Of a stretch of DNA of 64,000 bases, positions 8,507 to 16,644 are shown one piece after another. Position 1 is the stretch's first letter. Each line of letters starts with the position of its first letter. Source of the stretch: Maritimibacter sp. DP1N21-5 (GTDB taxonomy: Bacteria > Pseudomonadota > Alphaproteobacteria > Rhodobacterales > Rhodobacteraceae). The position numbers and the translations under genes are program-made. The DNA is taken from NCBI RefSeq assembly GCF_019218295.1, contig NZ_JAHUZF010000001.1:68966-132965 (forward strand), in the 5' to 3' direction. The notes beneath the pieces were generated by a model. That model worked only from the letters and a program-made list of their open reading frames with translations. It was not told the origin of the DNA and searched no databases.

Positions 8507-9322
8507 ATGCCGGTGATGAACCTTCTCGTGGCCTTCAACGGGTCCGACGGATCGGTCGCGGCGCTGCGCTACGCAGCCTCGCTCGCCAATCGGTTCGGGG
8601 GCCATGTCAACGCCATGTTGGCCCACAGCACCCATGAGGTGATCGACAAGCGCACGCGCTGGATCCCGAAAGAGGCCCGCGTCCTTCTGGACGAAGCGAA
8701 TGCCCGTATCCTGCGCGAGATCGAGGCGCGGTTCGAGACCGAGCGCGCCGCGCTGGGTCTGCCCGAGGGCCTGCGGTTGCAAGAGGTCTCGGGCCGTGTC
8801 GATCAGGTCCTGTCCGAAGCCGCGCGGCATTACGACGTGATGATCGTGGGTGCCCGGTCGGAGGCCGACGACGAACACGTCACGCTGCACCCGGACCGGA
8901 TCGCGCTCTTGTCCGGTCGCCCGATCATCGTTGTGCCTGCGGGCTATGACGCCGGGGCCGGGCACAGCCACGCGGCGCTCGCCTGGGACGGGGGACGTGC
9001 CGCCGCGCGGGCGCTTTCTGACAGCCTGAGGCTGCTCGAGGACGAGGGCCGCGTCAGCGTGCTGACTGTCGGCCCGCGCAACCCCTGGCCGATCAGCGAC
9101 CTGATGGCGCATCTGTCGCGCCACGGGGTCGAGGCGACGCACGAGGATTTTCCGACGTCCGATCCCGTTGCGGAAACGCTGCTCGGGTGGTGCGATGCGC
9201 ATAGCCCCTCGCTTCTCGTCATTGGCGCCTACGAACATTCCAAGTTTCGCGAGGATTTCTTCGGCGGTGCGACCACCCACATCCTGTCGCGCACCAGAAT
9301 CCCCGTTCTGCTGTCTCACTGA
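8507..9322 (+). CDS. Universal stress protein with two UspA domains
   Basis: A 271-residue cytoplasmic protein made of two tandem Usp folds (about 1-145 and 150-271). The first opens MNLLVAFNGSDGSVAALRYA; the second opens AALAWDGGRAAARAL and ends LLVIGAYEHSKFREDFFGGATTHILSRTRIPVLLSH, close to the G-x2-G-x9-G(S/T) nucleotide-binding pattern. Start ATG 8507 follows the previous stop by one base, with AAGGGAC upstream. It belongs to the tct operon, where Usp proteins often accompany binding-protein-dependent carboxylate transporters. Function beyond a nucleotide-binding stress or regulatory role is not evident. Confidence 0.85.
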   Translation: MPVMNLLVAFNGSDGSVAALRYAASLANRFGGHVNAMLAHSTHEVIDKRTRWIPKEARVLLDEANARILREIEARFETERAALGLPEGLRLQEVSGRVDQVLSEAARHYDVMIVGARSEADDEHVTLHPDRIALLSGRPIIVVPAGYDAGAGHSHAALAWDGGRAAARALSDSLRLLEDEGRVSVLTVGPRNPWPISDLMAHLSRHGVEATHEDFPTSDPVAETLLGWCDAHSPSLLVIGAYEHSKFREDFFGGATTHILSRTRIPVLLSH

Positions 9323-9332
9323 GGACCCCACC

Positions 9333-9494
9333 ATGAGTGATTTCGAAAAACTCGCCCGCGCCCGCCGCGATCTCGAGGAAACGCGCAACGACCTGTCCAA
9401 GCGGATCGCAGAGGATGCCCCGGACAAGGCCGATCTCGTCGTCTTGCACGAAAGGGTCTGCCGCGCGATCAAGGCGCTCTACGGCAACACCTGA
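9333..9494 (+). CDS. Small hypothetical protein (53 residues)
   Basis: A short, charged, largely helical protein beginning MSDFEKLARARRDLEETR and ending HERVCRAIKALYGNT, in frame between the stress-protein gene and the dehydrogenase gene with 10-base spacers on both sides. The heptad-like spacing of Leu, Ala and Arg/Glu suggests a short coiled coil. I do not recognise a family. The tight packing and same-strand position support that it is translated. Confidence 0.6.
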   Translation: MSDFEKLARARRDLEETRNDLSKRIAEDAPDKADLVVLHERVCRAIKALYGNT

Positions 9495-9504
9495 GACGCA
9501 TCCC

Positions 9505-10479
9505 ATGAAGGTCCACATACTCGACGACTGGTTCGACACGCTGCGGGGTCTGCCCTGTTTCGATCTGCTGGCGGACCATGAGGTCACCGTCTGGACCGAC
9601 CATGAGCCCGATCCGGCGGCACTGGCCGCGCGGCTGGCCGATGCGGAGGCCCTGGTTCTGTTTCGCGAACGCACGAAGGTCACCCGCGACCTGCTCGCAC
9701 GGCTGCCCAACCTGCGGCTCATCTCGCAGCGCGGGGTCTGGCCGCATGTGGACGTCGAGGCCTGCACCGAGGCGGGTGTGCTCCTGTGTTCGAACAAAGG
9801 CGCCGATGGCGCGAATTATGCGGCGGCCGAGCTGACCTTTGCGCTCATCCTCGCGGCGATGCGCCAGTTGCCCCAGCAGATGGCGAGCGCCAAGGCGGGC
9901 CGATGGCAAATGGGCGTGGGCCGGACCCTGCGCGGGCGGCGGCTGGGGCTTTATGGCTATGGCCGGCTCGGGCGCGTGGTGGCCGACTATGCCCGTGCCT
10001 TTGGCATGGAGGTGGTCTGGTGGGCCTCCGAGGCGGGGCGGGACCGGGCGATGGCGGCGGGCGAGGCTGTGGCCGAGAGCCGCGCGACGTTCTTTGCCGA
10101 CAGCGATGTCGTGTCGCTCCACCTCAGGCTCACGCCCGAGACGCGGGGCATCGTCACGACGAAGGATCTTGCCGCCATGGGGCCAAGGTCCGTGCTCGTG
10201 AACACCTCGCGCGCGGGGCTCATCGCGCCGGGGGCGCTGCTCGCAGGGCTCGACGCGGGCCGCCCCGGCACGGCCGCGGTCGATGTGTTTGACAGCGAGC
10301 CCCTCACCGATCCCGCCGATCCGCTGCTTGCCCATCCGAACCTGATCGCGACGCCCCATATCGGCTTTGTCACCGAGGACGAGTTTGACAAGCAGTTCGC
10401 CGATATCTTCGCCCAGGTGAATGCCTATGCCGCGGGCGCGCCGATCCACATGGTCAATCCCGCTGCCCACGGGCGATGA
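9505..10479 (+). CDS. D-isomer-specific 2-hydroxyacid dehydrogenase (NAD-dependent)
   Basis: A 324-residue D-2-hydroxyacid dehydrogenase, reducing a 2-oxoacid or oxidising a D-2-hydroxyacid with NAD(P). The central Rossmann segment GLYGYGRLGRVVADYARAFG (about 152-171) is the nucleotide-binding loop. The catalytic triad positions are visible as Arg in HLRLTPETRGI, Glu in DVFDSEPL and His in TPHIGFVTEDEF. It closes the tct-linked operon and its 3' end overlaps the convergent AbrB-family gene by 26 bases. The substrate is unknown; a 2-oxo or 2-hydroxy intermediate of the tricarboxylate route is plausible. Confidence 0.85.
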   Translation: MKVHILDDWFDTLRGLPCFDLLADHEVTVWTDHEPDPAALAARLADAEALVLFRERTKVTRDLLARLPNLRLISQRGVWPHVDVEACTEAGVLLCSNKGADGANYAAAELTFALILAAMRQLPQQMASAKAGRWQMGVGRTLRGRRLGLYGYGRLGRVVADYARAFGMEVVWWASEAGRDRAMAAGEAVAESRATFFADSDVVSLHLRLTPETRGIVTTKDLAAMGPRSVLVNTSRAGLIAPGALLAGLDAGRPGTAAVDVFDSEPLTDPADPLLAHPNLIATPHIGFVTEDEFDKQFADIFAQVNAYAAGAPIHMVNPAAHGR

Positions 10480-11509
10480 TCGCCGCCAGCACGGGAGCGC
10501 CGACGATGACGATCACGATGCGCGTCAGGTGATGGGTGATGACAAAGCCAAGATCGGCCCCGGTCACGATGGCCAGCACCGTCATTTCTGCCTGACCGCC
10601 GGGGGCGAAGGCCAGGAAGGACGCGACCGGAGTGCCGAGGCCCAGTGCCGTTACCAGCCCCGAAAAGAACGCCGCGAGCATGGCGAGCACGACGACATAG
10701 GCGATGCCCGCCGCAACGACGCGGGTCAATTCCTTCCAGGTCACGCCAAGAAATTGCACTCCGATCCCGCAGCCAATCAGAAACTGCGCGGCGAGGATCG
10801 CCTCGGCGGGGGGGCGGACGTGGACGATGCCCGACAGCGAAAGCGCGGCGGTCACGGTCAACGGCCCGAGTATCGAGGCTCCGAAAAGCCCGATGCGCTC
10901 GCCACCCTTCCAGCCAATCCATGCCGCGGCGACCATGATCAGCAATTCATGGACCGGAAGGTCGGTCACCGGCGCGCCGATCGGATTGGACAGAGGCACA
11001 CCGTAGAAATGGCTCAGGATGAATGGCGCGAGCGTCACGATGATGAGCACCCGCGTTCCGTGGACGAGCGACAGGATACGCGGGTTGGCGCCTGCCTCGG
11101 CTCCGAAAATCACCATGTCCTGTAGGCCGCCGGGCATTGCCGCGTAATAGGCCGTGGGGGCGTCGAATCCCCAGATCCGTCGAAAGAACGGTACGCCCAC
11201 CAGTGCAATGAGCGCGATGAAGACTGGAATCAGGGCAACCGACAGCGCCATGCGGGGCAATTGGGCCACGACTTCTGGAGTTATCGAGGCGCCAACCGCA
11301 ACTCCAAGGATCGTGCGTGCTGCGACCGTGACCTGCCCGAACCCCTTGAGGGGCAGGTGAACGAGCGCACCCACGAGGCAGAAGGTCATCGGCCCGAAGA
11401 GAAAGGGCAGGGGGAGACCGCAGATCCAGAACAGAGCCGTCCCGGCAGTCGCGAGCAGGAAGGTCAGGCCGCGCTGGCCCGAGACGGGGATGATGAACTG
11501 TTTGCGCAA
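10454..11509 (-). CDS. AbrB-family integral membrane protein (putative carboxylate transporter)
   Basis: A 351-residue polytopic membrane protein of the family called AbrB (unrelated to the Bacillus DNA-binding AbrB), built from two repeats each with a GxxxG-rich helix set; APTAYYAAMPGGLQDMVIFG and its counterpart SFLAFAPGGQAEMTVLAIV mark the two halves. Its place next to tcu genes suggests it moves a carboxylate, in the role TcuC has elsewhere; this is inference. The best start is the TTG at 11509, five bases after a perfect GGAGG; an ATG at 11608 in the same frame would run through the divergent operator region. Confidence 0.75.
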   Translation of the reverse strand: MRKQFIIPVSGQRGLTFLLATAGTALFWICGLPLPFLFGPMTFCLVGALVHLPLKGFGQVTVAARTILGVAVGASITPEVVAQLPRMALSVALIPVFIALIALVGVPFFRRIWGFDAPTAYYAAMPGGLQDMVIFGAEAGANPRILSLVHGTRVLIIVTLAPFILSHFYGVPLSNPIGAPVTDLPVHELLIMVAAAWIGWKGGERIGLFGASILGPLTVTAALSLSGIVHVRPPAEAILAAQFLIGCGIGVQFLGVTWKELTRVVAAGIAYVVVLAMLAAFFSGLVTALGLGTPVASFLAFAPGGQAEMTVLAIVTGADLGFVITHHLTRIVIVIVGAPVLAAIIARGQRD

Positions 11510-11538
11510 ACGGGCCTCCGGGGAACTTGACGCCTTAT

Positions 11539-11566
11539 GGATACACTTGTATCCAACTGCATACAA
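11539..11566. promoter_or_regulatory. Operator candidate between the AbrB-family gene and the GntR gene
   Basis: Two overlapping inverted repeats sit in the divergent spacer: GGATAC-ACTT-GTATCC (11539-11554) and TTGTAT-N8-ATACAA (11547-11566). The GT/AC half-site layout matches the general t.GTa.tAC.a pattern known for FadR-type GntR regulators. The adjacent GntR protein probably controls itself and both flanking operons from here. Confidence 0.65.
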
Positions 11567-11585
11567 TATGAAACCGGAGGCCCGG

Positions 11586-12269
11586 ATGACCACCGAAGAC
11601 GAAAGCACACCGCAGGGGAATGTGGCCTATGCCCGGCTGTTGACCGAACTGCGCGAAGGTCGGCTCAACCCCGGCGACCGCCTGCGGGAAACCGAGCTTG
11701 CCGAGCGTCTTGGCATGTCGCGCACGCCGGTGCGCGAGGCGATCCGCCTGCTCGAAGCCGATGACATCGTCACCCATATGCCGCGGCAGGGGGCCAGCGT
11801 GCGCACGCTTGATTACGCCGAGGTAATGGAGCTTTACGAAATGCGCGCCGTGCTCGAAGGCACTGCCGCGCGGCTCGCGGCGCGGGCGGCGTCGGAGATC
11901 GAGCTTGAAGAGCTTTACGAGATGAACCGCCAGATGGCGGCGCTGGGAAACGGGGCCGAGGCGTTCATCCTCAACCGCCAGTTCCACGGCGCGATGCTCG
12001 ATGCCGCACGCAACCGGTTTCTCGCGCGGTCGATCCGGTCCCTGCAAAAGACCCTGATGATTCTGGGGCCGACGACGCTGACCGAACCCGACCGGGCCGA
12101 AAAGGCGGTCGAGGAACATTTTGGCGTGCTGGATGCGATCAAGGCCCGCGACGGGTCCCTAGCCGAAGCCGCCATGCGCGCCCATATCGCGGCGGCGCAG
12201 CGTGTGCGGGTGCGCGCCCTGCGCGCCCAGCCTGACCGCACCAGCGGTCATGACGGAGACCTCCTGTGA
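11586..12269 (+). CDS. GntR-family transcriptional regulator with FCD domain
   Basis: A 227-residue repressor-type regulator. The N-terminal winged helix (about 12-75) contains the GntR signature RLRETELAERLGMSRTPVREAI; the C-terminal all-helical FCD ligand domain (about 90-220) shows the Asp/His metal-site pattern with NRQFHGAMLDAA, EEHFGVLDAI and AMRAHIAAA. Start ATG 11586 follows GGAGG at ideal spacing. It overlaps tcuA by four bases (GTGA), so it probably responds to a tricarballylate-like acid and controls tcuAB and the divergent transporter. Enteric tcu operons use a LysR-type TcuR instead. Confidence 0.9.
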   Translation: MTTEDESTPQGNVAYARLLTELREGRLNPGDRLRETELAERLGMSRTPVREAIRLLEADDIVTHMPRQGASVRTLDYAEVMELYEMRAVLEGTAARLAARAASEIELEELYEMNRQMAALGNGAEAFILNRQFHGAMLDAARNRFLARSIRSLQKTLMILGPTTLTEPDRAEKAVEEHFGVLDAIKARDGSLAEAAMRAHIAAAQRVRVRALRAQPDRTSGHDGDLL

Positions 12270-13666
12270 CCCAGACCTCACCCAACCCCGACATCGCCAT
12301 CATCGGCGGCGGCAACGCGGCGCTCTGCGCGGCGATCACGGCGGCCGAGGCGGGCGCGCGCGTGCTCATCCTCGAGACCGCGCCGAAACCCTATCGCGGC
12401 GGCAACTCCCGCCACACCCGCAACTTTCGCTGCATGCACCACGGTCCGCTCGGCCCGCTCGTGGACAGCTATTCCGAGGACGAATATCTGGCCGACCTGA
12501 TGAAGGTCACCGGCGGCAAGACCGACGAGACGCTCGCGCGGCTGGCCATCCGCACCTCGGAGGAATGCCTGCCGTGGATGGAGGCGCATGGCGTGCGCTT
12601 CCAGCCGTCGCTGTCGGGCACCCTGTCGCTCGCGCGGACCAACGCCTTTTTCCTCGGCGGCGGCAAGAGCCTCGTCAATGCCTATTACCGCACGGCCGAG
12701 GCGCTTGGCGTGGCGGTGGAATACGAGGCCGCCGTTACCCATCTGGAACTGGACGGCGACCGGGTGGTCCGGGTGGATTACACGCAGAACGGCGAGACGC
12801 AGAGCATCACGCCGAAATCCGTGGTCGTCGCCTCTGGCGGGTTTCAGGCCGACACCGACTGGCTCGCCCGTGCCTGGGGACCGGCAGCCAGGAACTTTCT
12901 CATCCGGGGCACGCCCTACAACCGCGGCGTTGTGCTGGCCGACCTCCTGGATCAGGGCGTCGAGCAGGTGGGCGACCCCACGCAATGCCATGCCGTCGCC
13001 ATCGACGGGCGCGCGCCGAAATTCGACGGGGGCATCGTCACCCGGCTGGACTGCGTGCCCTTTTCCATCGTGGTGAACAAGGACGCGCAGCGCTTTTATG
13101 ACGAGGGCGAGGATGTCTGGCCCAAACGCTACGCCATCTGGGGCCGCCTCGTCGCCGCCCAGCCCGATCAGGTGGGCTATGTCATCATCGACGCCAAGTC
13201 GCTGGAGCTGTTCATGCCCTCGGTGTTTCCGCCGATCAAGGCGGACACGCTCGAAGATCTGGCGGCCAAGATGGGCCTGCCTGCGGACGCGCTGGTCGAG
13301 ACCGTGACGCGCTTCAATGCGGCCTGCGGCGATACCTCGGGCTTTCACCCGACCGAGCTTGACGGCGTGGCGACCACGGGCCTTGAGCCGCCCAAGACGA
13401 ACTGGGCGCGCCCGATCACCGAGCCTCCGTTCTACGGCTATTCGCTGCGCACCGGGGTCACCTTTACCTATCTCGGGCTAAAGGTGGACGAGCGCGCGCA
13501 ATGCACCATCGCGGGCCGCAGGGTCCAGAACCTCTGGGCCGCGGGCGAAACCATGGCCGGGTCGATCCTTGGCCAGGGCTATCTCGCCGGGTTCGGCATG
13601 ACCATCGGAACCGTTTTCGGACGTATCGCAGGCAAGGAGGCCGCCGCCCATGCAAATGCAAACTGA
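12266..13666 (+). CDS. tcuA: FAD-dependent tricarballylate dehydrogenase TcuA
   Basis: A 466-residue flavoprotein of the fumarate-reductase/succinate-dehydrogenase-like family. The FAD motif is DIAIIGGGNAALCAAITAAE at residues 9-28; RGGNSRHTRNFRCMH (about 44-58) is the TcuA/CobZ-type block, and the C-terminal LWAAGETMAGSILGQGYL completes the FAD site. TcuA oxidises tricarballylate to cis-aconitate, passing electrons to TcuB. The GTG start overlaps the regulator stop (GTGA). CobZ of cobalamin synthesis is a TcuA-TcuB-like fusion, so a cobalamin role was considered, but no cob genes are near and the neighbours are tricarboxylate genes. Confidence 0.88.
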   Translation: MTQTSPNPDIAIIGGGNAALCAAITAAEAGARVLILETAPKPYRGGNSRHTRNFRCMHHGPLGPLVDSYSEDEYLADLMKVTGGKTDETLARLAIRTSEECLPWMEAHGVRFQPSLSGTLSLARTNAFFLGGGKSLVNAYYRTAEALGVAVEYEAAVTHLELDGDRVVRVDYTQNGETQSITPKSVVVASGGFQADTDWLARAWGPAARNFLIRGTPYNRGVVLADLLDQGVEQVGDPTQCHAVAIDGRAPKFDGGIVTRLDCVPFSIVVNKDAQRFYDEGEDVWPKRYAIWGRLVAAQPDQVGYVIIDAKSLELFMPSVFPPIKADTLEDLAAKMGLPADALVETVTRFNAACGDTSGFHPTELDGVATTGLEPPKTNWARPITEPPFYGYSLRTGVTFTYLGLKVDERAQCTIAGRRVQNLWAAGETMAGSILGQGYLAGFGMTIGTVFGRIAGKEAAAHANAN

Positions 13667-14717
13667 TCTGCTGGAAGAGGCCCGGCGTCAGGCCGAGATC
13701 TGCAACGCCTGCCGCTACTGCGAGGGCTATTGCTCGGTCTTCCCGGCGCTCCACGCCGAACGCGCCTTCAGCGACGGGAACCTCACGCAGCTTGCCAACC
13801 TCTGCCACAACTGCCGGGGCTGTTCCTATGCCTGCCAATATACCGCCCCGCATGAGTTCAACCTGAACCTGCCGCAGGCGCTGGCCAATGTGCGGCAGGA
13901 CAGTTGGGAGAGCTTCGCCTTCCCCCGCGCCGCCGGCACCGCGTTCCAGAAGCACGGCCTGCGGATCGCGGTGGCGACCGTCATCGGCTTTGCGCTGCTG
14001 TTCTGGGTGATCCGCGCGCTGCCCACGGCGGGGGGCGACGGGTTCTATGCCGCCCTGTCGCACAACGCGATGGTGGCGATCTTTCTGCCCGCCTTCCTGT
14101 TCCCGCTGGCGAGCATCGCGATCAGCCTGCGCCGCTACTGGCGGCACATCGGGGCGGGTCCGTTTCGCCCTGCCCATCTGGTCGCGGCCTTCAGGCAGGT
14201 GGCCAACATGCGAAACCTCAAGGGCGGACATGGCGACGGCTGCAATTTCGAGGATGAAGACCGCTTTTCCCATGCCCGGCGCCGGGCGCATCAGGCGGTG
14301 ATGTATGGCTTTCTGCTGTGCTTTGCCTCGACCAGCGCCGGGACGATCCTGCACTACATCTTCGACTTGCCCGCGCCCTACGGGTTCTGGTCGCTGCCCA
14401 AGCTGCTTGGCGTCTCGGGCGGGCTCTTGCTGGTCGTGGGCTGTGCGGAGATGATCCGGCTCAAGCTGCGCGCCGATCCCGACCTTGGTGCCACCGGTGC
14501 CTTCGGCGGCGAGGTCGCCTTTGTCGGACTTCTGGGCTTCGTCGGCCTGAGTGGGCTTGTGCTCTATGCGCTGGGACAGACGGCCATGATGCCCGCGCTG
14601 CTGGCGATCCACCTTGGAGCGGTGCTGGCGTTCTTCCTGCTCACGCCCTTCACCAAGATGGCGCATGGGTTTTACCGTCTGGCCGCCCTGACAGCTGATG
14701 CGCAAAGGAAAGGATAG
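13650..14717 (+). CDS. tcuB: Tricarballylate utilisation iron-sulphur membrane protein TcuB
   Basis: A 355-residue membrane protein that reoxidises TcuA and feeds electrons to the quinone pool. Two cysteine clusters lie at the N-terminus: Cys18, 21, 24, 28 and Cys52, 55, 58, 62, each CxxCxxCxxxC and each able to hold a 4Fe-4S centre. About six hydrophobic helices follow, with His residues that could ligate haem (for example YRRAHQ-like and AHGFYRL positions). The start overlaps the 3' end of tcuA by 17 bases. Decayed insertion-sequence DNA begins just downstream. Confidence 0.88.
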   Translation: MQMQTDLLEEARRQAEICNACRYCEGYCSVFPALHAERAFSDGNLTQLANLCHNCRGCSYACQYTAPHEFNLNLPQALANVRQDSWESFAFPRAAGTAFQKHGLRIAVATVIGFALLFWVIRALPTAGGDGFYAALSHNAMVAIFLPAFLFPLASIAISLRRYWRHIGAGPFRPAHLVAAFRQVANMRNLKGGHGDGCNFEDEDRFSHARRRAHQAVMYGFLLCFASTSAGTILHYIFDLPAPYGFWSLPKLLGVSGGLLLVVGCAEMIRLKLRADPDLGATGAFGGEVAFVGLLGFVGLSGLVLYALGQTAMMPALLAIHLGAVLAFFLLTPFTKMAHGFYRLAALTADAQRKG

Positions 14718-14900
14718 GTTACCAAGCCGCTGACTCGGCGCTCGCATTAGGGCCTCGTCGATCTGAACCTCTTGCAGACCATGCTCAGGCATGGCCGTGA
14801 GGCGTTGGTATGCGCGTGTCTTACCTCGACTCTGTAGGACTAGCCTTTGGAACTGGTGCTTCAGACGCTGGTAGAAGAAATTGGGGAACTGTGGTATCTT
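14718..14900. other. Unassigned DNA downstream of tcuB
   Basis: A 183-base stretch between tcuB and the first transposase remnant. A minus-strand reading (MPEHGLQEVQIDEALMRA and what precedes it) looks protein-like but matches nothing I recognise. It may be part of the same decayed mobile element. Confidence 0.4.
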
Positions 14901-14903
14901 GGC

Positions 14904-15050
14904 AGTTGTCGTTCACTTTCCAAGCTGTCTCTCTCAGCAGGGTCGTGATGCGGCGATAGCCATAGCGGCCGTATTGGCGGGCCTGCTCGCTGGATCATTT
15001 CCGCCACCGGCCGTTCTTCATCAGTGCGTCGCTCAGAGAGTGCGAATGTG
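14904..15050 (-). pseudogene. IS3-family transposase (OrfB) fragment, frameshifted
   Basis: Minus-strand translation gives SERRTDEERPVAEMI in one frame and, after a frameshift near 14985, ARQYGRYGYRRITTLLRE and TAWKVN in another. Together these match the segment just ahead of the integrase core in IS3-group OrfB proteins (RADEERLTADIIALARQYGRYGYRRITALLR type). Only about 50 residues remain; the DDE catalytic core and the inverted repeats are gone. It is a dead remnant. Confidence 0.75.
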
Positions 15051-15064
15051 CCGCTCAAGAAGCC

Positions 15065-15237
15065 GTGGGCCGAGCAAGAAGCTGAGTCTCGCAGATTTGG
15101 TGACGCCCGCTGTTATGCGCGAGGCGATCGTGCATCTTGTCGGGGCGGATCGCACGGGTGGTCCGCTACAACGCGCGGCGTACGCCGGACATCGAGCGCC
15201 GTGAGCAGTTGCGGGCGCTGGCCAACGAGCGCCGACC
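15065..15237 (+). pseudogene. Second IS3-family transposase fragment, opposite strand
   Basis: On the plus strand, KKLSLADLVTPAVMREAIVHL in one frame and ARVVRYNARRTPDIERREQL plus RALANERR in another are the start of an IS3-group OrfB (LVTPAAKREAVAHL...VRYRSRRPD...LRALANERRRFGYRR type). The helix between them is deleted or frame-shifted, and the sequence stops before the FGYRR block. It lies head to head with the minus-strand fragment, implying two insertions or an inversion. Confidence 0.7.
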
Positions 15238-15266
15238 GCACACGGCACCGTCATCACCTCGACCCG

Positions 15267-16023
15267 TCACGCCGGATGGATCGCCCGCGGGCTTTCGTCC
15301 ATCTGGCCGATCATCCGGTCCAGAAGCCGCCGGGTCAGACTGGCCTGAACCTCGGCATAGGCCGGATCGTCCCACTTGTTGTCGATGTTCTCGGGGTCGG
15401 CCTTGCGGTCATAAAGTTCGCCCCAACCTTCCCCGCCCGGCACGACCAGCGTCCAGTCCTCGGTGACCAGCGACCTGATCCGGGCAGGTGCCTGATAGCC
15501 CTGCCGCGCGTTGGCGTCGTTGTATTCCACCATGATCTCGGTCCGTTCGCCTTCTGCGCCCTCCAGCACAGGCAGGAACGATTGCCCCTGCACGCCATTA
15601 TAGGGCGTCAGCCCGGCCCGCGCGAGGATCGTGGGCGCGATGTCGACGGTCGAGGTCAGGGCAGCACACCGCGCGGGCTGATCCGCGACGGCAGGATCGC
15701 TCCAGACCAGCGGCACCTTGTTGATCGACTCGCGCATCCACGGCCCCTTGAGCAAGAGATCGCTGTCGCCAAGGTAATCGCCGTGGTCCGAGGTAAAGAT
15801 CACGACCGTGTTCCCGGCCCGGCCCGAAGCCTCCAGGGCATCGAGAATCTCGCCCACCGCGTCGTCGATCATCGTGATCATCCCGGCGGTCAGCGCCATC
15901 GCCTCTTTCAGGTGCTGTTCGTCGGCCATGAAGGAAAAGGTCCGCGCGGCGGGCGGCGTGCCTGCCTCGTAGTCGCGTCGCAGATGCGCGAGCGGCACCG
16001 GCGGAGCTTTGTGGTCGGCGTAG
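15267..16023 (-). pseudogene. Sulfatase, C-terminal part only
   Basis: About 250 residues of an alkaline-phosphatase-superfamily sulfatase. Recognisable are MTAGMITMIDDAVGEILDAL-type helix text, the core TSDHGDYLGDSDLLLKGPW (metal-ligand Asp-His), VDIAPTILARAG, and the C-terminal LYDRKADPENIDNKWDDP. The N-terminal half, including the CxPSR formylglycine site, is missing: homology ends at about 16023, exactly where the oppositely oriented CoA-transferase gene is also cut. A frame extends to 16187, but that part is antisense to the CoA-transferase. It cannot be an active sulfatase. Confidence 0.82.
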
Positions 16024-16644
16024 CGGGCGCCGATCGAGCTGATCCACGCCCTGATCGACCATGGCGCGAAACACCTTACCGTGGTGAACAACAACGCGGG
16101 CAACGGCCATGTGGGTCTCGCCGCGCTCATCGAACAGGGACAGGTGGACAAGCTGATCTGTTCCTTCCCGCGCTCGGCCGATCCCACCGTCTTTGTCGAG
16201 GCCTACACGGCCGGCAAGATCGCGCTCGAGATCGTCCCCCAGGGCACGCTGGCCGAACGGATCCGGGCCGGAGGCGCGGGCATCCCGGCGTTCTACACAC
16301 CGACCGCCTTCGGCACCGACGTGGCCGAGGGCAAGCCGGTCGAGGTCTTTGACGGCCGGTCCTATGTGCAGGAGCGCTGGCTCAAGGCCGATTATGCGCT
16401 CGTCAAGGGCGAGCTTGGCGACCCGCACGGCAACTTGACCTACCGGATGGCCGGACGGAACTTCAATCCGGTGATGGCCATGGCCGCCAACGTGACCATC
16501 GCGCAGGTGTCGAAGATCGTCCCCCTGGGCGGGATCGACCCTGAACATGTGATCACGCCGGGCATCTTCGTGCAGAGGCTGGTCGAGGTCGCGAACGCGG
16601 CGCAGGAAGAAGACCTGAACCGGGCGGAGGCCGTCTATCCATGA
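16024..16644 (+). pseudogene. pcaI: 3-oxoacid/3-oxoadipate CoA-transferase subunit A, 5'-truncated
   Basis: The reading frame from about 16033 encodes IELIHALIDHGAKHLTVVNN followed by NAGNGHVGLAALIEQGQVDK and the rest of a class I CoA-transferase alpha subunit to a normal C-terminus. About 25-35 N-terminal residues, including the usual GGFG loop, are absent: an in-frame TAG lies at 16021 and the first usable start is GTG at 16081, inside the fold. It overlaps pcaJ by four bases, so the operon was once intact. The cut coincides with the truncated sulfatase. A protein from 16081 would lack more than 45 residues and is probably non-functional. Confidence 0.8.

Noticed and set aside
7198..8538. 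446-codon minus-strand frame opposite the PrpF-type gene
   Set aside because: Low-complexity His/Gly/Arg-rich text typical of antisense frames; the plus strand encodes a clear enzyme.
12266..14717. tcuA-tcuB as cobalamin CobZ genes
   Set aside because: CobZ is a fusion in cob clusters; here the genes are separate, follow a GntR regulator and lie beside tricarboxylate transport genes.
16081..16644. Functional CoA-transferase subunit A from GTG 16081
   Set aside because: The start lies inside the fold and the N-terminal GGFG loop is missing; upstream homology in frame up to 16033 shows truncation.
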